A stretch of DNA of 8,208 nt from the NCBI GenBank assembly GCA_003818595.1, contig RPQV01000131.1:1-8208 (forward strand), read 5' to 3'. The DNA is from Calditrichota bacterium. GTDB taxonomy: Bacteria > Zhuqueibacterota > Zhuqueibacteria > Residuimicrobiales > Krinioviventaceae. This document shows positions 6,707 through 8,208 of the stretch, piece by piece (the stretch's first letter is position 1; each line of letters starts with the position of its first letter). A program made the translations under genes and the position numbers. The notes under the pieces were generated by a model, which was not told the DNA's origin, did no database searches, and worked only from the letters and a program-made list of their open reading frames with translations.

Positions 6707-8208
6707 ATGAAAGCCCCCCAAATTAAAGATACTCCTGTCGGAATAAAGAAGAACAACCTTCCGCAAAAGTACGCGATTGATTTTGACCGCAAGAGCTTTA
6801 TTATTAAAGGGAGACGAGAAATATTAATTGGGGGAGAGTTCCATTATTTTCGCACCCCTTGCGCGCTGTGGGAAGATCGCCTGACCAAGATGAAGAGGTC
6901 AGGAGCGAATCTGGTAAGCAGCTACGTTCCTTGGAACTGGCATGAACCTGTAGAGGGCGTTCAACTCTGGGAGGATGATCGAGATGTTCGACGTTTTCTT
7001 CAGCTTTGTCTTGAAAAGGACTTGTTTGTTATTTTAAAGCCGGGTCCCTATTGTTGTGCAGAGTTGGATTTCGGCGGGCATCCAGATTGGCTGATCGGTA
7101 AAAACATTCCCCTGCGACGTCTTGATGATCGGTATTTGTCCTTTGCGGAAAAATGGTATCAGTCGGTTGCGAAAGTCATCTCTCCGTTTCTTATCACAAA
7201 TGGCGGATCGATTGTTTGCGTGCAGGTCGAAAATGAATACGATCATCTATTATGGTATGGTGATGATAAAATATCAATCGAAGAAGCGATAACCTACTTT
7301 AAAAAGCTTGAGCAGATGTTGACTCATTTCGGCATCGACGTGCCGAAATTTGCAAACGAAGCTGAATTTTTACGGGGCAGCGGTATCATTGACAGCAGGA
7401 CCTATTATCCTAATATTCCGACTTTTACAGACTGGATGTGGGAATTTGAGCATTATGATGACAAAATTGCTGCTGCTCGGCAACAGCAACCCGATTGTCC
7501 TACCATGATCATGGAGCTTCAAAAGGGCTGGTTTGGTGCTCATGGTCATTCAAACTATTTTCCCGAATTGAGTCATACTCAATCGGTCGCGAAAAGTGTA
7601 CTGATGCAGGGAGCATCGGTCCTCAATTTTTATCTGTTTACCGGCGGCAGCACTTTTCCTTTCTGGGGTTGCCGTGGGGATGAATGGGCAGCCGATCGGT
7701 GGGGTTCAATATCAACTTTTAATCCCGTCGGTTGCGGCGTCACGACCAGTTTTGACTTTGGCGGCTCGTTTATTCGGGAATGGGGTGACCTTTTGGTTCC
7801 CGGCTATCGGTGGATCAAAGCATTTAATTTGTTTGTACATGATTTCAAGGATTTCATGTTGAATTCGGTGGAAACGGATGATATCCAGGCGGTTCTCGTT
7901 GATGATGAAATACAAGTTATGTATGATAATCCTCACAAGCCGGAAATTCCGTCAGGCACTATTGAGAAATTCAGCACCTTGACTAAAAAATTGAACGATC
8001 AATATCTCTGCTGCGTTCGCAATCTGGGCTCTGATGATCGCCTCGTTAAAATTTTGTGGAAAAAGACCAACCGGACCATTATTAATCCGCTGAAAGTGAA
8101 ATCGCACGAGACTTTACTGCTGCCGATTGGAGTTCAGGTGCCGGGAACCGATATATTGATTCATCATTCGACTTCTGAATTTTTATTTGCCAGAAAATGG
8201 CAGGGTCG
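6707..8208 (+). CDS. Glycoside hydrolase family 35 (beta-galactosidase type), 3' end outside window
   Basis: The frame stays open for 500 codons to the right edge, so the protein is incomplete. The GH35 TIM-barrel is clear. GGEFHYFRTP (42-51) is followed by SYVPWNWHEPVEG (72-84). LKPGPYCCAELDFGGHPDWL spans 110-129. VQVENEY (172-178) supplies the expected acid/base Glu177 after Asn176. Glu270 in MIMELQKGW (267-275) is the expected nucleophile. TTSFDFGG (346-353) closes the barrel region. The family retains configuration and mostly releases terminal beta-galactose from oligosaccharides or polysaccharides; some members are exo-beta-glucosaminidases, so the exact sugar is uncertain. There is no signal peptide, which suggests cytoplasmic action on imported oligosaccharides. 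The usual GGTNF motif is GGSTF here (313-317), and the stretch from it to TTSFDF looks longer than usual. ATG 6707 is the first in-frame start after the TAA at 6698-6700. Additional beta-sandwich domains probably follow. Confidence 0.88.
   Translation, partial: MKAPQIKDTPVGIKKNNLPQKYAIDFDRKSFIIKGRREILIGGEFHYFRTPCALWEDRLTKMKRSGANLVSSYVPWNWHEPVEGVQLWEDDRDVRRFLQLCLEKDLFVILKPGPYCCAELDFGGHPDWLIGKNIPLRRLDDRYLSFAEKWYQSVAKVISPFLITNGGSIVCVQVENEYDHLLWYGDDKISIEEAITYFKKLEQMLTHFGIDVPKFANEAEFLRGSGIIDSRTYYPNIPTFTDWMWEFEHYDDKIAAARQQQPDCPTMIMELQKGWFGAHGHSNYFPELSHTQSVAKSVLMQGASVLNFYLFTGGSTFPFWGCRGDEWAADRWGSISTFNPVGCGVTTSFDFGGSFIREWGDLLVPGYRWIKAFNLFVHDFKDFMLNSVETDDIQAVLVDDEIQVMYDNPHKPEIPSGTIEKFSTLTKKLNDQYLCCVRNLGSDDRLVKILWKKTNRTIINPLKVKSHETLLLPIGVQVPGTDILIHHSTSEFLFARKWQG

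Noticed and set aside
7495..7862. Possible frameshift within the GH35 gene, suggested by two overlapping plus-strand open frames in another frame
   Set aside because: The main frame stays open and carries GH35 motifs before (nucleophile segment, residues 267-275) and after (TTSFDFGG, 346-353) this stretch. The other frame shows no GH35-like sequence.

Overview
The window looks like a chromosomal fragment from a Gram-negative bacterium of the Fibrobacteres-Chlorobi-Bacteroidetes (FCB) assemblage or a nearby candidate phylum (Calditrichota, Ignavibacteria, KSB1 or Marinimicrobia type). The clues are a TonB-dependent receptor tail, a large secreted protein ending in a type IX secretion (T9SS)-like / FlgD-like C-terminal domain, and a PorV/PorQ-family outer-membrane protein, all in one run. 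The phylum cannot be fixed from 8.2 kb. Clear AGGAG-type ribosome binding sites precede two of the genes, which is less typical of Bacteroidetes proper.

Layout. Bases 1-4665 (+) hold three tightly spaced genes that read as one transcription unit: the last 66 codons of a TonB-dependent receptor, a 1115-residue exported protein with a central fibronectin-III-like domain, several Asp-rich motifs and a C-terminal sorting-type domain, and a 339-residue PorV/PorQ-family beta-barrel. A 19-bp gap then separates them from a convergent gene (4685-6502, minus) for a 605-residue membrane-anchored coiled-coil protein that I do not recognise. A 204-bp AT-rich divergent intergenic region (6503-6706) carries a small inverted repeat and a 12-codon upstream reading frame. 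The window ends inside a glycoside hydrolase family 35 (beta-galactosidase-type) gene that starts at 6707 and runs off the right edge.

How the genes may work together. The receptor, exported protein and PorV-like barrel make a plausible cell-surface module: a TonB-driven importer, a large surface or secreted partner, and the outer-membrane factor that could help export or anchor that partner. This resembles in outline, but not in sequence, the SusC/SusD pairs of Bacteroidetes. The substrate is unknown. The GH35 enzyme could mean that galactosides are used nearby, but it is separated by an opposite-strand gene and lacks a signal peptide, so the link is only suggestive. The most unusual items are the unassigned coiled-coil protein, the in-frame stop just ahead of the GH35 start, and the three-gene surface module.

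No tRNA, rRNA, CRISPR array, insertion sequence or convincing intrinsic terminator was seen.
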